A stretch of 64,000 bases of DNA from MWDV01 sp002070715 (GTDB lineage Bacteria > Verrucomicrobiota > Verrucomicrobiia > Limisphaerales > MWDV01), in NCBI GenBank assembly GCA_035411585.1, contig DAONTI010000019.1:1-64000 (forward strand), given 5' to 3'. Within the stretch, counting starts at the first letter, position 1; the number at the start of each line of letters is the position of its first letter. Shown here piece by piece: positions 15,748 to 24,888 of the stretch. The position numbers were made by a program, and so were the translations under genes. The notes beneath the pieces are model-generated. The model did no database searches and had not been told where the DNA came from. It saw only the letters and a program-made list of their open reading frames with translations.

Positions 15748-17079
15748 ATGACGCACGACAAAATCATCCAAAAAACCAAACCGTTCCCTGGCTCATCCCG
15801 ACACGCTCGCGCTCTGCAACGCACCGGGGACGCCGCCTCCATCCGTTGTTCCCCTGCCCGGTTTATACGCCAGACCATTCTGAGCCTGACCTTGTGCCTC
15901 ACCTTGGCCGCCGCCTTTTCCGTTTTCGCGGCGTCGTCGCGGCTGGAAACCCAGATCGCCGCGTTGGAACAGAAATTGAAGGGCAAGCGGGTGGGCTTTC
16001 TCACCACGCCCAGCAGTGTGGATGGGGACTTTCGTTTTCTTGCCGACCGCCTGCACGCGAACCCGGACATCACCTTGGTCTGCTTTTTCGCGCCGGAACA
16101 CGGTCTGCGCGGCGACCGGCAGGCCGGGGAAAAAGTGGAGGATTACGTGGACACCGCCACCGGGCTACCGGTGTATTCGCTTTACAGTCAACGCCGCGCG
16201 CCCACCGCCGCGCAACTGGCCGCGCTGGATGTTCTGCTCTGCGACATCCAGGACGTGGGCGTGCGCTTCTACACGTTCATCTGGACGACCATCAACGCCA
16301 TGGAAGCCGCCGCGGGTGCGGGCAAGGAAGTTGTCATCTTTGACCGGCCCAATCCGCTGGGCTTGACGAAAATGGAGGGCGCACCCACCCGGCTGCACGC
16401 CGGCCTGGTGGGGCCGGTCTGGCCCGGACAACCCTTCGGCATCCCCACGCGCCACGGCATGACGGCGGGGGAAATTGCCACGCTGGTGAATGCCGTGTGG
16501 AGCACCAACCGCGCCCGGCTGACGGTCATCAAAATCCCCGGTTACACCCGCGCCATGAGTTACGAAGAAACCGGTTATCCCTGGGTCATGCCCTCGCCCA
16601 ACATGCCCACCTTGGAAACCACCGCGGTGTATCCGGGCACGTGCGTCTTTGAAGGCACCAACTTGAGCGAAGGGCGCGGCACCACGCGTCCGTTTGAATT
16701 GATCGGCGCGCCGTTTGTGGCGCCGGCGCGGTTGGCGGCGCGCCTGCACGCGGCGGGGTTGCCGGGCGTGCGCTTTCGCGAGGCCTGGTTCACACCCACG
16801 TTCTCGAAACACGCGAGCAAACTGTGCGGTGGCGTCCAGGTGCATATCACCGATGCCGGCACCTTTGAACCGGTGCGTACGGGGCTGGTGATGCTCAAGA
16901 CGTTTTGCGAACTCTATCCGCAGGAGGTGAAAGTGACCCCGTTTGCAACCCGGCTCATGGGCGTGCCAGACTTGCACGAACGCATCTGGACCGAAAAGGT
17001 CGAAGCCCTCATCCGCGAGTGGCAGGCGGATTTGAACCAGTTTGCGACGCTGCGCAACCCGCATTTGTTGTATCCCTGA
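15748..17079 (+). CDS. NamZ-like exo-beta-N-acetylmuramidase (DUF1343), exported
   Basis: 443-aa protein of the DUF1343/GH171 family, whose characterised member NamZ removes terminal N-acetylmuramic acid from peptidoglycan fragments. Family hallmarks: GKRVGFLTTPSSVD, CFFAPEHGLRGDRQAGEKV, GLPVYSLYSQRRAPTAAQL, DVLLCDIQDVGVRFYTFIWT, VIFDRPNPLG, GMTAGEIATLV, MPSPNMPTLETTAVYPGTCVFEGTNLSEGRGT. A signal peptide with a long n-region is visible (hydrophobic TILSLTLCLTLAAAFSVFA). An ATG at 15697 is in frame, but 15748 fits the upstream promoter-like pair. Predicted role: periplasmic cell-wall turnover or scavenging. It precedes the glycolate oxidase genes by about 220 bp with no obvious functional link. 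Confidence 0.9.
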   Translation: MTHDKIIQKTKPFPGSSRHARALQRTGDAASIRCSPARFIRQTILSLTLCLTLAAAFSVFAASSRLETQIAALEQKLKGKRVGFLTTPSSVDGDFRFLADRLHANPDITLVCFFAPEHGLRGDRQAGEKVEDYVDTATGLPVYSLYSQRRAPTAAQLAALDVLLCDIQDVGVRFYTFIWTTINAMEAAAGAGKEVVIFDRPNPLGLTKMEGAPTRLHAGLVGPVWPGQPFGIPTRHGMTAGEIATLVNAVWSTNRARLTVIKIPGYTRAMSYEETGYPWVMPSPNMPTLETTAVYPGTCVFEGTNLSEGRGTTRPFELIGAPFVAPARLAARLHAAGLPGVRFREAWFTPTFSKHASKLCGGVQVHITDAGTFEPVRTGLVMLKTFCELYPQEVKVTPFATRLMGVPDLHERIWTEKVEALIREWQADLNQFATLRNPHLLYP

Positions 17080-17302
17080 AACGGCTCTCAAAAGCGGTCG
17101 GCCACCGGCAAAATCTCCCTTTGATGCCCCGCATTTCCGGCGGGAATGCGCCGGCAATTGCGGGGCTGGTTGCGGCTGAGGCAACACGGTTGCCGGGCGG
17201 CTGATGATCCCGGTTCCCGGGTTCGGATTGGATTGGCCCGCGCGGTTCTTGAACGATGCCTTGCCGGATTTCGGGAAATCACGCATTTTCCCCGCGCGAT
17301 TT

Positions 17303-18685
17303 ATGGGCATGCCAGACAACATCCTTTCGGAACTCCGAAATATCGTGGGGAACGCGAACGTCCTGACCGCGTCGGAGGACCTGATCCCCTACTCCATTGA
17401 CGGCACCGCCGCGCTGCGTCAGATGCCGGAATGCGTCGTGCTCCCGCATTCCACCGAGCAGGTTTCCGCCCTCCTCAAGCTGGCCAATCGCACCCAGACT
17501 CCCGTCGTGACGCGCGGCACCGGCACGGGCCTCAGCGGCGGCAGCCTGCCGGTGCCGAACGGCATCGTCTTGTGCCTCGTCAAAATGGACAAACTCCTGG
17601 AACTCGACCGCGCCAACCTGACCTTGCGCGCCGAGGCGGGCGCCACCACCCAGGCCATTTCCGACGCGGCCACGGCAGCGGGTCTGTTCTACCCGCCGGA
17701 TCCCGGTTCGATGAAGATTTCCACCATTGGCGGCAACGTGGCCGAGAATTCCGGCGGCTTGCGCGGTCTCAAATACGGCATCACCCGCAATTACGTCATG
17801 GGATTGGAAGTCGTCCTGCCCGACGGCGAAATCATGCAAACCGGCAACAAGTGCGTCAAAGACGTCGCCGGCTATTCGCTCAAAGATCTCTTCGTCGGTT
17901 CGGAAGGCACGTTGGGCGTCATCACCCAGGTGTTGCTGCGGTTGATTCCCGCCCCGGCGGCCAAGCGGACCCTGCTCGCCACCTACGCGCAGATGGATGA
18001 GGCGGCGCAAACGGTGTCCGACATCATTGCCGCGCAAATCATCCCCTGCACCCTGGAATTCCTCGACCGCACGACCATTCAATGCGTGGAAGACCATGCG
18101 CGGGTGGGGTTGCCCCTCGATTGCGAGGCGTTGCTGTTGATGGAAACCGACGGCCACCCGGCGGCGGTCGAGGAGGAGGCGGCCCGCATGGTGGCAATCG
18201 CGCAGCAAAACAACGCCCGCGACGTGCGCATGGCCCAAAACGACGCCGAAGCCATCCGCCTGGCGGTGGCGCGCCGCAACGCCCTCTCCGCACTGGCCCG
18301 GGTCTCGCCCACGACCATCCTGGAAGACGCCACGGTGCCGCGCAGTGAACTGGCAAAGATGATCCGTTTCGTGGAAGCGGTGGGGAAAAAATACAACCTG
18401 CGCATCGGCACCTTCGGGCACATGGGCGACGGCAATCTGCACCCGACCTTCCTGACCAACGAACGCAACGCGGAGGAGATGCACCGCGTCGAGGCGGCGG
18501 CCCGGGAGATTTTCGACGAAGCCATCCGGCTCGGCGGCACCATCACCGGCGAACACGGCGTTGGCGTGGCCAAAAAGGCGTTTCTGCCCAAGTTCGCCGG
18601 CGCGGCGCAGATGCGGGTGCTCCGGCAATTCCGCCAGGTGCTGGATCCCCACGGCATCCTGAATCCGGGAAAGATGTTTGATTAA
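17303..18685 (+). CDS. glcD: glycolate oxidase subunit GlcD (FAD-linked)
   Basis: 460-aa flavoprotein of the FAD_binding_4/FAD-oxidase_C family, oxidising glycolate or D-lactate type 2-hydroxy acids. Motifs: PVVTRGTGTGLSGGSLP (FAD pyrophosphate loop), YPPDPGSMKISTIGGNVAENSGG, KYGITRNYVMGLEVVLPDG, VGSEGTLGVI, and at the C-terminus GHMGDGNLHP and TGEHGVGVAKK with metal and flavin-site histidines. The frame is open to 17204; ATGs at 17303 and 17309 both fit the family N-terminus, and 17303 is used. It is followed after 24 bp by glcF, so the two subunits are probably co-expressed. No glcE is seen. Electrons would pass through the Fe-S partner to the quinone pool. Confidence 0.9.
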   Translation: MGMPDNILSELRNIVGNANVLTASEDLIPYSIDGTAALRQMPECVVLPHSTEQVSALLKLANRTQTPVVTRGTGTGLSGGSLPVPNGIVLCLVKMDKLLELDRANLTLRAEAGATTQAISDAATAAGLFYPPDPGSMKISTIGGNVAENSGGLRGLKYGITRNYVMGLEVVLPDGEIMQTGNKCVKDVAGYSLKDLFVGSEGTLGVITQVLLRLIPAPAAKRTLLATYAQMDEAAQTVSDIIAAQIIPCTLEFLDRTTIQCVEDHARVGLPLDCEALLLMETDGHPAAVEEEAARMVAIAQQNNARDVRMAQNDAEAIRLAVARRNALSALARVSPTTILEDATVPRSELAKMIRFVEAVGKKYNLRIGTFGHMGDGNLHPTFLTNERNAEEMHRVEAAAREIFDEAIRLGGTITGEHGVGVAKKAFLPKFAGAAQMRVLRQFRQVLDPHGILNPGKMFD

Positions 18686-18709
18686 ACGGCCATCCGACCG
18701 CCCCGCCCC

Positions 18710-20041
18710 GTGAGCGCCCCTTTTTCTCATCTCCGCGATCTGGATTATTCCGTCGTGCAACAGTGCATGCACTGCGGGTTGTGTCTGCCCACCTGCCCCA
18801 CCTACGACGCCACCAAACTGGAACGTCACAGTCCCCGCGGGCGCATCGCCCTCATGCGCGCCATCGCCGATGAACGGTTCGAACCAACGGTGGCGTTCGG
18901 CGACGAAATGTATTTCTGCCTCGGCTGTCTCGCCTGCATGACCGCGTGTCCGGCGGGCGTGAACTACGCCGAATTGTTCGAGCGCGCCCGCGCCGAAGTC
19001 GAAGCCAAGCGCCTGTTGGATTCGCCCAAACGCCGGTTGATCCGCTGGTTCACCGTGAAATGGCTCTTCATGGACCTCCGCCGGCTGCTGTTGTTGGGCC
19101 GCGTCTTGCGGCTTTACCAACAGCTCGGACTGCAGGCGCTCCTGCGCGGCAGCCGGGTGATGAAGCTCCTGCCCCGCCGCCTGCAAGAATTGGAAGCCAT
19201 GACACCTGTCATTCCGCCCCAGTTCTCCGCCGACCTGATTGCGCCGGTGACCCGCGCCGTGGGCGAACGGAAATACCGGGTGGCCATGCTCACGGGATGC
19301 GCCCAGGACCTCATTTTCAGCGAGGTCAACCGCGACACCGTGGAGGTGCTGGCGCACAACGGTTGCGAAGTCGTCACGCCGCCCGAGCAACAATGCTGCG
19401 GCTCGCTCCACGCGCACAACGGCGAACTCGGCCTGGCCGCCGAACTCGCCCGGAAAAATCTGGATCAGTTTCCGCCCGAGCAGTTCGACGCCATCATCAG
19501 CAACGCGGGCGGCTGCGGCTCGCACCTCAAGCATTACCACAAACTGCTGGCCGATGATCCGCGCTACCGCGAGCGGGCCGCCTTGTGGGATCGCAAATTG
19601 AAGGACGTCCACGAATTTCTCGCGCAGATCGGTCTGAAGGCGCCGGCGCCGGAAAACCAGCCCGCCCTGACGGTGACGTATCACGAGTCCTGCCATCTCT
19701 CGCACGGGCAAAAAATCGTCCTGCCACCACGACAAATCCTGCAGCGGATCCCCGGCTTGACGCTGGTGGAATTATCCGAGGCCAACTGGTGCTGCGGCAG
19801 CGCCGGTATTTACAATTTGGTCCAGCCCGAAATGGCCAACCAACTCCTCGAACGAAAGATCAAACACATCCGTTCCACCGGCGCGACGGTGGTGGCCAAC
19901 GCCAACTCGGGTTGCCTCCTGCAACTCATCAACGGCCTCCGCCAGGCGGGGTTGCCCATCCGCGTCGCGCATCCGATGACGTTGCTGGCCGAGGCCTACC
20001 GGCGCAACCCGATTGATGCCCAGGCGCTCTCCGCGCGTTAA
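18710..20041 (+). CDS. glcF: glycolate oxidase iron-sulfur subunit GlcF
   Basis: 443-aa electron-transfer subunit. Two 4Fe-4S ferredoxin motifs are visible: CMHCGLCLPTCP (about 20-31) and CLGCLACMTACP (about 71-82). Two CCG domains follow (QQCCGSLHAHNGE and ANWCCGSAGIYN), as in the heterodisulfide-reductase-like family. Translation begins at a GTG (18710) 24 bp after glcD; no Shine-Dalgarno sequence is present in the C-rich spacer, so coupling or re-initiation is likely. It works with GlcD in membrane-associated oxidation of glycolate or D-lactate. A second, fused version of the same activity lies at 40.7 kb. Confidence 0.9.
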   Translation: MSAPFSHLRDLDYSVVQQCMHCGLCLPTCPTYDATKLERHSPRGRIALMRAIADERFEPTVAFGDEMYFCLGCLACMTACPAGVNYAELFERARAEVEAKRLLDSPKRRLIRWFTVKWLFMDLRRLLLLGRVLRLYQQLGLQALLRGSRVMKLLPRRLQELEAMTPVIPPQFSADLIAPVTRAVGERKYRVAMLTGCAQDLIFSEVNRDTVEVLAHNGCEVVTPPEQQCCGSLHAHNGELGLAAELARKNLDQFPPEQFDAIISNAGGCGSHLKHYHKLLADDPRYRERAALWDRKLKDVHEFLAQIGLKAPAPENQPALTVTYHESCHLSHGQKIVLPPRQILQRIPGLTLVELSEANWCCGSAGIYNLVQPEMANQLLERKIKHIRSTGATVVANANSGCLLQLINGLRQAGLPIRVAHPMTLLAEAYRRNPIDAQALSAR

Positions 20042-20194
20042 AAGGTCGCGGCGCCGACTTTGATTCCCGACGCTTGCCGCCGGGCGGATGCCCGGACCCG
20101 GCGGGGGAAAAGGTTTCGCCCGAAAACACCGGCAACGGTTTTGCACGAGGTTTTGGCTCGCGTCCGGCCGAAAAATAGCGAGAATGCAAATCCC

Positions 20195-22075
20195 GTGAAC
20201 AAGTGCGGCAAAGTCGTGATCAGCCTCATCGCCCTTGCGGTGCTGGCTGCGGTGTTCTGGGGCATCGTCCGTTCCCGGGAACCGCGCTATCAAGGCAAAC
20301 CCCTCTCCACCTGGCTCAGAGCGTTGGAATCTGCGATTCCGGACGAGGATGAAGGTCGGGTGATTGAAGAATACCAAGCCATCACGGCGATGGGCACCAA
20401 CGCACTGCCTTGTCTGATCAAAAAGCTTGGCGCGCGTGATCCGGCTTGGAAAACGGCCCTGGGTGATCTGCTCGACAAACAATCGGTGGTTGACTGGCGA
20501 CCACGAATGGCGTGGCAAGAGCAAGACACCGCCCTGCAGGCTTTTTCGATCCTGGGAGAAACGGCGGCCCCGGCCATCCCCCAGCTCACTGCCCTGCTCA
20601 CCCAGCCGCATGCCGCCTCAGCCGCCGCATGGTCACTGATTGTCATTGGTCCGCCGGCGCTGCCAGTGCTGAGGGAAGCACTAACCAATCGGAACATCTA
20701 TGGGCGCGAATGCATCCCCTTCGCTCTGGGGCATATTGCGGGGGACAAACGCCCACGTCTGCCCGTGCTGCTGGATTCTCTGCGCGATCCCGATCCCTCA
20801 GTTCGATCCGCCGCGGTTCAGGTGCTCGGTATTCTGCAGATGGAGGAGGACACCGTGGTGCCGGCGCTCGTGCCGTTGATACGCGACCCGGACTTATTGG
20901 TGAGGCGGCAAACGGTACGGGCGCTTGGCCGATTCTCCCGGCGCCCGGAACTGGTTGTGCCCGCGCTGGCGCAAGGCCTTGATGACCCGAATTGGTTCGT
21001 CCGCCATTTCTCGTTAGTGGCATTGGCTGCATTTGGGCCGGACGCCCGGGAGGCGCTCCCGGCCTTGGAAAAGGCCGCCGGTAGTTCGGATGAAAACATC
21101 CGCGCCCGCGCCCGACGAATCATACACCGCTTACAATGTGAAATGTGGAACGGGGGCATCATCCGCGGCCCCAAGGCGACCCGAACCCTCGCCCTGGTCT
21201 TCACCGGGCATGAGTTTGCGGAGGGGGGGGAAACCATTTTGGACGCGTTGCAGCGGCATCAGGGCCGGGCCTCCTTTTTTTTGACGGGCGATTTCCTGAC
21301 CAACAAAAACTTTGATCCGCTGCTCCGGCGCATGTTCAACGAAAACCACTTGCTCGGTCCGCATTCGGACAAGCATTTGCTCTATTGTTCCTGGGAAAAG
21401 GAACGGGAAACGCTTGTCACCCAAGAGCAGTTTATGACCGACGTGCGGAACAACCGAGAAAAGATTCGAAGCGCGGCTGACCGATTGGACGAGCGGCCTG
21501 ACCCAGAATGGCCGCCGCTGCTCCCCCATGAGCTTGAAGCTTTCCGCCAACGGTATGGTTTCCGTGCGGCGACAAATCATCCCCCGGCGCCGCCCCAATC
21601 GGCGGCCCCGGCCGGTTTATCCACCAACGCGGCAATGATTGAGCCCTCCGGCAAACCCGGCGCGGCGCGTGATGACCTGCAGCCCCCTATCTTCCGACGA
21701 ATGCACTCGGAACCGGAATTCCATTATTTCCTGCCCGCCTACGAACATTACAACCGAGAGATTGCCGGCTGGACGGCCCAACTGGGCATGACCCTCATTA
21801 ATTTCACCCCCGGCACGCGGTCCAATGCGGATTACACGGGTGAGGCGGACCGGAATTTTGTGTCCTCGCAAGTCATCTTTGACAGCATCCTCAAAAAAGA
21901 GCGCGAAGACCCGCACGGGTTGAATGGATTCATCCTGTTGCTGCACCTCGGCGCCGGACCGGGCCGGACGGACAAATTCCACCATCGCTTCGGCGAATTG
22001 CTCGACGTGCTCGCCGCCAAAGGCTACCAGTTCGTCCGCGTGGACGAATTGCTCGAACCCAAGGAAACTCAATGA
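20195..22075 (+). CDS. membrane-anchored HEAT-repeat protein with polysaccharide-deacetylase-like domain
   Basis: 626-aa protein from the GTG at 20195 (the open frame extends upstream, but that part is Arg-rich and unlike a protein N-terminus). Residues about 5-25 form a membrane anchor or signal. Residues about 60-320 are HEAT/PBS-lyase-like repeats (for example PSVRSAAVQVLGIL, DLLVRRQTVRALGRF). Residues about 330-620 resemble the NodB-homology deacetylase fold: LALVFTGHEFAEGG, ASFFLTGDFL, GPHSDKHLL (the H-x3-H metal pair) and a final FVRVDELLE. The catalytic TFDD motif is replaced by FTGHE, so the activity is uncertain. The stop overlaps the GH9 start by 4 bp (ATGA), implying translational coupling and a joint role in glucan or wall-polymer processing. 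Confidence 0.75.
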   Translation: MNKCGKVVISLIALAVLAAVFWGIVRSREPRYQGKPLSTWLRALESAIPDEDEGRVIEEYQAITAMGTNALPCLIKKLGARDPAWKTALGDLLDKQSVVDWRPRMAWQEQDTALQAFSILGETAAPAIPQLTALLTQPHAASAAAWSLIVIGPPALPVLREALTNRNIYGRECIPFALGHIAGDKRPRLPVLLDSLRDPDPSVRSAAVQVLGILQMEEDTVVPALVPLIRDPDLLVRRQTVRALGRFSRRPELVVPALAQGLDDPNWFVRHFSLVALAAFGPDAREALPALEKAAGSSDENIRARARRIIHRLQCEMWNGGIIRGPKATRTLALVFTGHEFAEGGETILDALQRHQGRASFFLTGDFLTNKNFDPLLRRMFNENHLLGPHSDKHLLYCSWEKERETLVTQEQFMTDVRNNREKIRSAADRLDERPDPEWPPLLPHELEAFRQRYGFRAATNHPPAPPQSAAPAGLSTNAAMIEPSGKPGAARDDLQPPIFRRMHSEPEFHYFLPAYEHYNREIAGWTAQLGMTLINFTPGTRSNADYTGEADRNFVSSQVIFDSILKKEREDPHGLNGFILLLHLGAGPGRTDKFHHRFGELLDVLAAKGYQFVRVDELLEPKETQ

Positions 22076-23970
22076 ACGCAACCTGCTCCGGACCGGCCAA
22101 TCCCGGTCCCCACCCCGCCCGCCGGAATCCGCGCGGACTCCCGGCTTTAACCGCAGTGCTCGGCGCCTTTTTCTTGGCGGTCCCCGTTGCCCCGGCGGCT
22201 GAAATTTTCCTCCGCGCCAACCAGCTTGGCTACGGACCAGACGCGGCCAAGTTGGCGGTGGCGTTTTCCACGGCACCGCTGCCCCCGGACTTTGGCGTCG
22301 TCGAGGCGGACAGCCGGAACGTCGTGCTGACGGGCCGGGTCCAGGTCGTTTCCGGCGTGCGCTGGGGACAGTTTGAAAACCATGCCGACCTCGATTTCAG
22401 TCCGCTCCGCCAGCCGGGGCGTTACGTGCTGCGCCTCGGCCCGGCGGAATCGCTGCCCTTCACCATCGGCGCCGGGACCTACCGCGATCTCCCGGATGAC
22501 CTGCTCGATTTCATGCGCCAGCAACGGTGCGGTTACAATCCCTGGCTGGACGCACACTGCCACCAGTTCGACGGCAAGACGGCTTATGGGCCCCTGCCCG
22601 CCGGCACGCACATTGATGTCCGGGGCGGCTGGCATGACGCCGCGGATCAACTCAAGTATCTCATCACCTCCGCAAACGCCACCGCGCAGATGTTGCTGGC
22701 CTATCAAATCGGGCGGGACGACGCCCTCCCCGACCCAGCCCGGAAACGCGCCGCCCCGCCGGCGGCAGCCCGCCCGCCGGCCGCCCCGTTCGCTGATCAG
22801 TTCAACGCACTCGGCCAGCCCGGTGCCAACGGCATTCCGGATCTGCTCGACGAAGCGCGCTGGGGATTGGACTGGATGCTCAAACTCCATCCCGCGCCCG
22901 ATCAACTGTATCACCAAGTCGCCGACGACCGGGACCACTGCGGGCCGCGTCTGCCGCAAAACGAATTTGCCGATTACGGCTGGGGCAAGGGCAGTTACCG
23001 CGTGGTGTATTGCGCGGATGGCAAACCGCAGGGGTTGCGGCAATACCAGAGCGAATCCACCGGCCTGGCGAACCTCGCCGGACGTTACGCCGCCGCCATG
23101 GCGCTGGCCTATCAGATTTGGAAGGATGACCCGCGCCACGCGGCCTTCGCTCAACAATGCCTCCAAGCCGGCCAGGAGGTCTATGCGCTGGGCCGGGCCA
23201 ACGAAGGCGTGCAGCAGGGTAACTCCTATACCGCGCCCTACCGCTACGAGGAATGCAGTTGGGCGGACGACATGGAGTGGGGCGCGGCGGAGTTGTATCG
23301 CGCCACGCGTCAACGCCGGTATCTCACCGACGCGAAACGCTACGCGAAACTCGCCGCGGACGAGGGCTGGATGGGCCGCGAACAGACGAAGCATTACGAG
23401 TGTTACCCCTTCATGAACGTCGGCCACTTCCGGCTTTACGATCTGGTGGACCGGCGCTTTCAGCGGCGGCTGGCCGAATACTACCGCGCCGGCATCGAAC
23501 GCTGCGTGCGCATGGGCGGGCAAAACCCCTACCGCATCGGGGTGCCCTTCATCTGGTGCTCGAACAACCTCGTCGCCGCGCTGGTCACCCAATGCCGCCT
23601 TTACGAGCGGATGACCGGCGATGCCCGGTACCGCGAGTTTGCCGCCCGCCAGCGCGACTGGCTGCTGGGCCGCAATCCCTGGGGCTACACCATGTTCACG
23701 GGGATCGGCACGGTGTTTCCGCGGGACACCCACATGACCACCTTCCGGCTCACCGGCCGCACCGCGCGCGGCGGTTTGGTGGACGGCCCCGTGTACGAGC
23801 GCATCTTCAAATCGCTCAAGGGCGTGTCCATCACCGAACCGGACCCGCTGGCCGCGTTTCACGGCGAACTGGCCGTCTATCACGACGATTACAAGGATTA
23901 TTCGACCAACGAACCGACGATGGACGGCACCGCCTCCGCCATCCTGATGTTTGTCGTATGCCAGGAATAA
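22072..23970 (+). CDS. GH9 family endoglucanase-like glycoside hydrolase, exported
   Basis: 632-aa protein: signal peptide (hydrophobic TAVLGAFFLAVPVAPAAE, about 24-42), an N-terminal Ig-like cellulase domain (RANQLGYGPDAAKLAVAF, about 45-135), then the (alpha/alpha)6 GH9 catalytic domain. Catalytic elements are present: the Asp pair in GGWHDAADQLKY, the ECSWADDMEWGAAEL helix, RNPWGYTMFTG, and the general-acid Glu in STNEPTMDGTASA at the C-terminus. GH9 enzymes hydrolyse beta-1,4-glucans or related glycans by inversion. The ATG overlaps the stop of the HEAT/deacetylase-like gene (ATGA), so the two products are likely made together. An inserted Ala/Pro-rich loop (about 225-245) is specific to this copy. 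The substrate (cellulose, mixed-linkage glucan or a wall polymer) is not decidable here. Confidence 0.9.
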   Translation: MNATCSGPANPGPHPARRNPRGLPALTAVLGAFFLAVPVAPAAEIFLRANQLGYGPDAAKLAVAFSTAPLPPDFGVVEADSRNVVLTGRVQVVSGVRWGQFENHADLDFSPLRQPGRYVLRLGPAESLPFTIGAGTYRDLPDDLLDFMRQQRCGYNPWLDAHCHQFDGKTAYGPLPAGTHIDVRGGWHDAADQLKYLITSANATAQMLLAYQIGRDDALPDPARKRAAPPAAARPPAAPFADQFNALGQPGANGIPDLLDEARWGLDWMLKLHPAPDQLYHQVADDRDHCGPRLPQNEFADYGWGKGSYRVVYCADGKPQGLRQYQSESTGLANLAGRYAAAMALAYQIWKDDPRHAAFAQQCLQAGQEVYALGRANEGVQQGNSYTAPYRYEECSWADDMEWGAAELYRATRQRRYLTDAKRYAKLAADEGWMGREQTKHYECYPFMNVGHFRLYDLVDRRFQRRLAEYYRAGIERCVRMGGQNPYRIGVPFIWCSNNLVAALVTQCRLYERMTGDARYREFAARQRDWLLGRNPWGYTMFTGIGTVFPRDTHMTTFRLTGRTARGGLVDGPVYERIFKSLKGVSITEPDPLAAFHGELAVYHDDYKDYSTNEPTMDGTASAILMFVVCQE

Positions 23971-24085
23971 CCGACGGCCCGCCGTTCCTCAATCCGTTCA
24001 AAGCGCCGCCCGGCTAACAGCGAGCGGTCAATACCAAGAACCAACTGCTTCACCGCGCCCCAAAGCTGCGGCGCCTCAATCGTGA

Positions 24086-24241
24086 CTGGGGAACATACGC
24101 GCCCCGCGTGTGCCGGCGGACGCCTCGTCCGCCGGATATGGCGACCGTGCAAATGCAGCCGACGGTCCGACCCACCCGCTCATGTCATGTTCGACGCGCG
24201 GCGCGTCGAACCGCACCCGGGGCGGGTGCGCTCCCCCAACT
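24086..24241 (+). repeat. direct repeat B, copy 1
   Basis: The left 51 bp (CTGGGGAACATACGC...CGCCGGA) and the right 50 bp (GTTCGACGCGCGGCG...CCCCCAACT) match copy 2 almost exactly; the middle 50 bp differs. Each conserved arm contains perfect palindromes: GGCGGACGCCTCGTCCGCC on the left and GTTCGACGCGC-GGC-GCGTCGAAC on the right. Confidence 0.85.
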
Positions 24242-24667
24242 CCCCTCTATCGGTCGGCAGAAAGCGGCAGAAGACTGCCGCACTCCAAGACGCTTCGCGT
24301 TTGTCCGTGCGCCAGATCCATGCGCCAGCTTTTGGGCTGCGCCAGCCCTCTGGCGCTTTCGATAAACAGAAACAGCCTCGCGCAGGATAATACCTGGTGC
24401 CGCCAGCGTCCGAGATGACGCACCCCCTCGCCAAAGCGGAAGCCCAGCCTCGGCAGGGGCGGCATCGTTGTAGCAACAGCCGTAAACAATCACCCAGCTC
24501 CGTCAGGAGCGGTATCGTCCGGTCTCGCAACCCAATCGCCGTTGCCTCCGATCTCCGCCTCGACGCCAAAGGAGGGAAGATGCCGCCCCGAACGGGGCTC
24601 TAAATGTTAGGGCCTGCATTGGCTACAAAGATGCCGCGCCGATGGCGCTCCGGTAGGAGGCGAAGGG
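24242..24667. repeat. mosaic of short palindromic (REP-like) units
   Basis: This contains the hairpin-forming AGCGGCAGAAGACTGCCGCA (about 24258-24279), CCGTCAGGAGCGG, and CCCCGAACGGGGCT (about 24586-24600) among GC-rich spacers. It looks like several different REP families inserted side by side rather than one element. No open frame has recognisable similarity. Confidence 0.55.
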
Positions 24668-24827
24668 CTGGGGAACATACGCGCCCCGCGTGTGCCGGCG
24701 GACGCCTCGTCCGCCGGAAACCACGACAATTCAAACGCATCATGCTACGGTCTGCCCCACCCGCCCAAGTCAGCGTTCGACGCGCGGCGCGTCGAACCGC
24801 ACCCGAGGCGGGTGCGCTCCCCCAACT
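24668..24827 (+). repeat. direct repeat B, copy 2
   Basis: Second copy of the 155-160 bp unit, in the same orientation as copy 1 and 582 bp downstream start to start. The arms are near-identical and the centre is divergent. Confidence 0.85.
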
Positions 24828-24888
24828 TCGGCTGACGTCCGCACTCCCGGCTCGACTTTTTCCGCGGCGCCGGGTTTGCTGAGGCCCG

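Larger units (their letters stand above)
23971..24888. other. 918-bp non-coding, repeat-rich interval
   Basis: There is no gene with family similarity on either strand. The interval holds a pair of about 155-bp direct repeats (24086-24241 and 24668-24827) and, between them, a mosaic of short palindromic units. It lies between the GH9 gene and the metallo-hydrolase gene. A weak promoter-like pair for the latter (TCGACT at 24852-24857, 17 nt, TTTGCT at 24875-24880) sits at its right end. Confidence 0.7.

Noticed and set aside
17279..19735. 818-codon open frame on the minus strand opposite glcD and glcF
   Set aside because: It is antisense to two genes with clear family motifs; its translation is rich in His/Gly/Arg/Gln without any domain, as expected from high-GC third-position bias.
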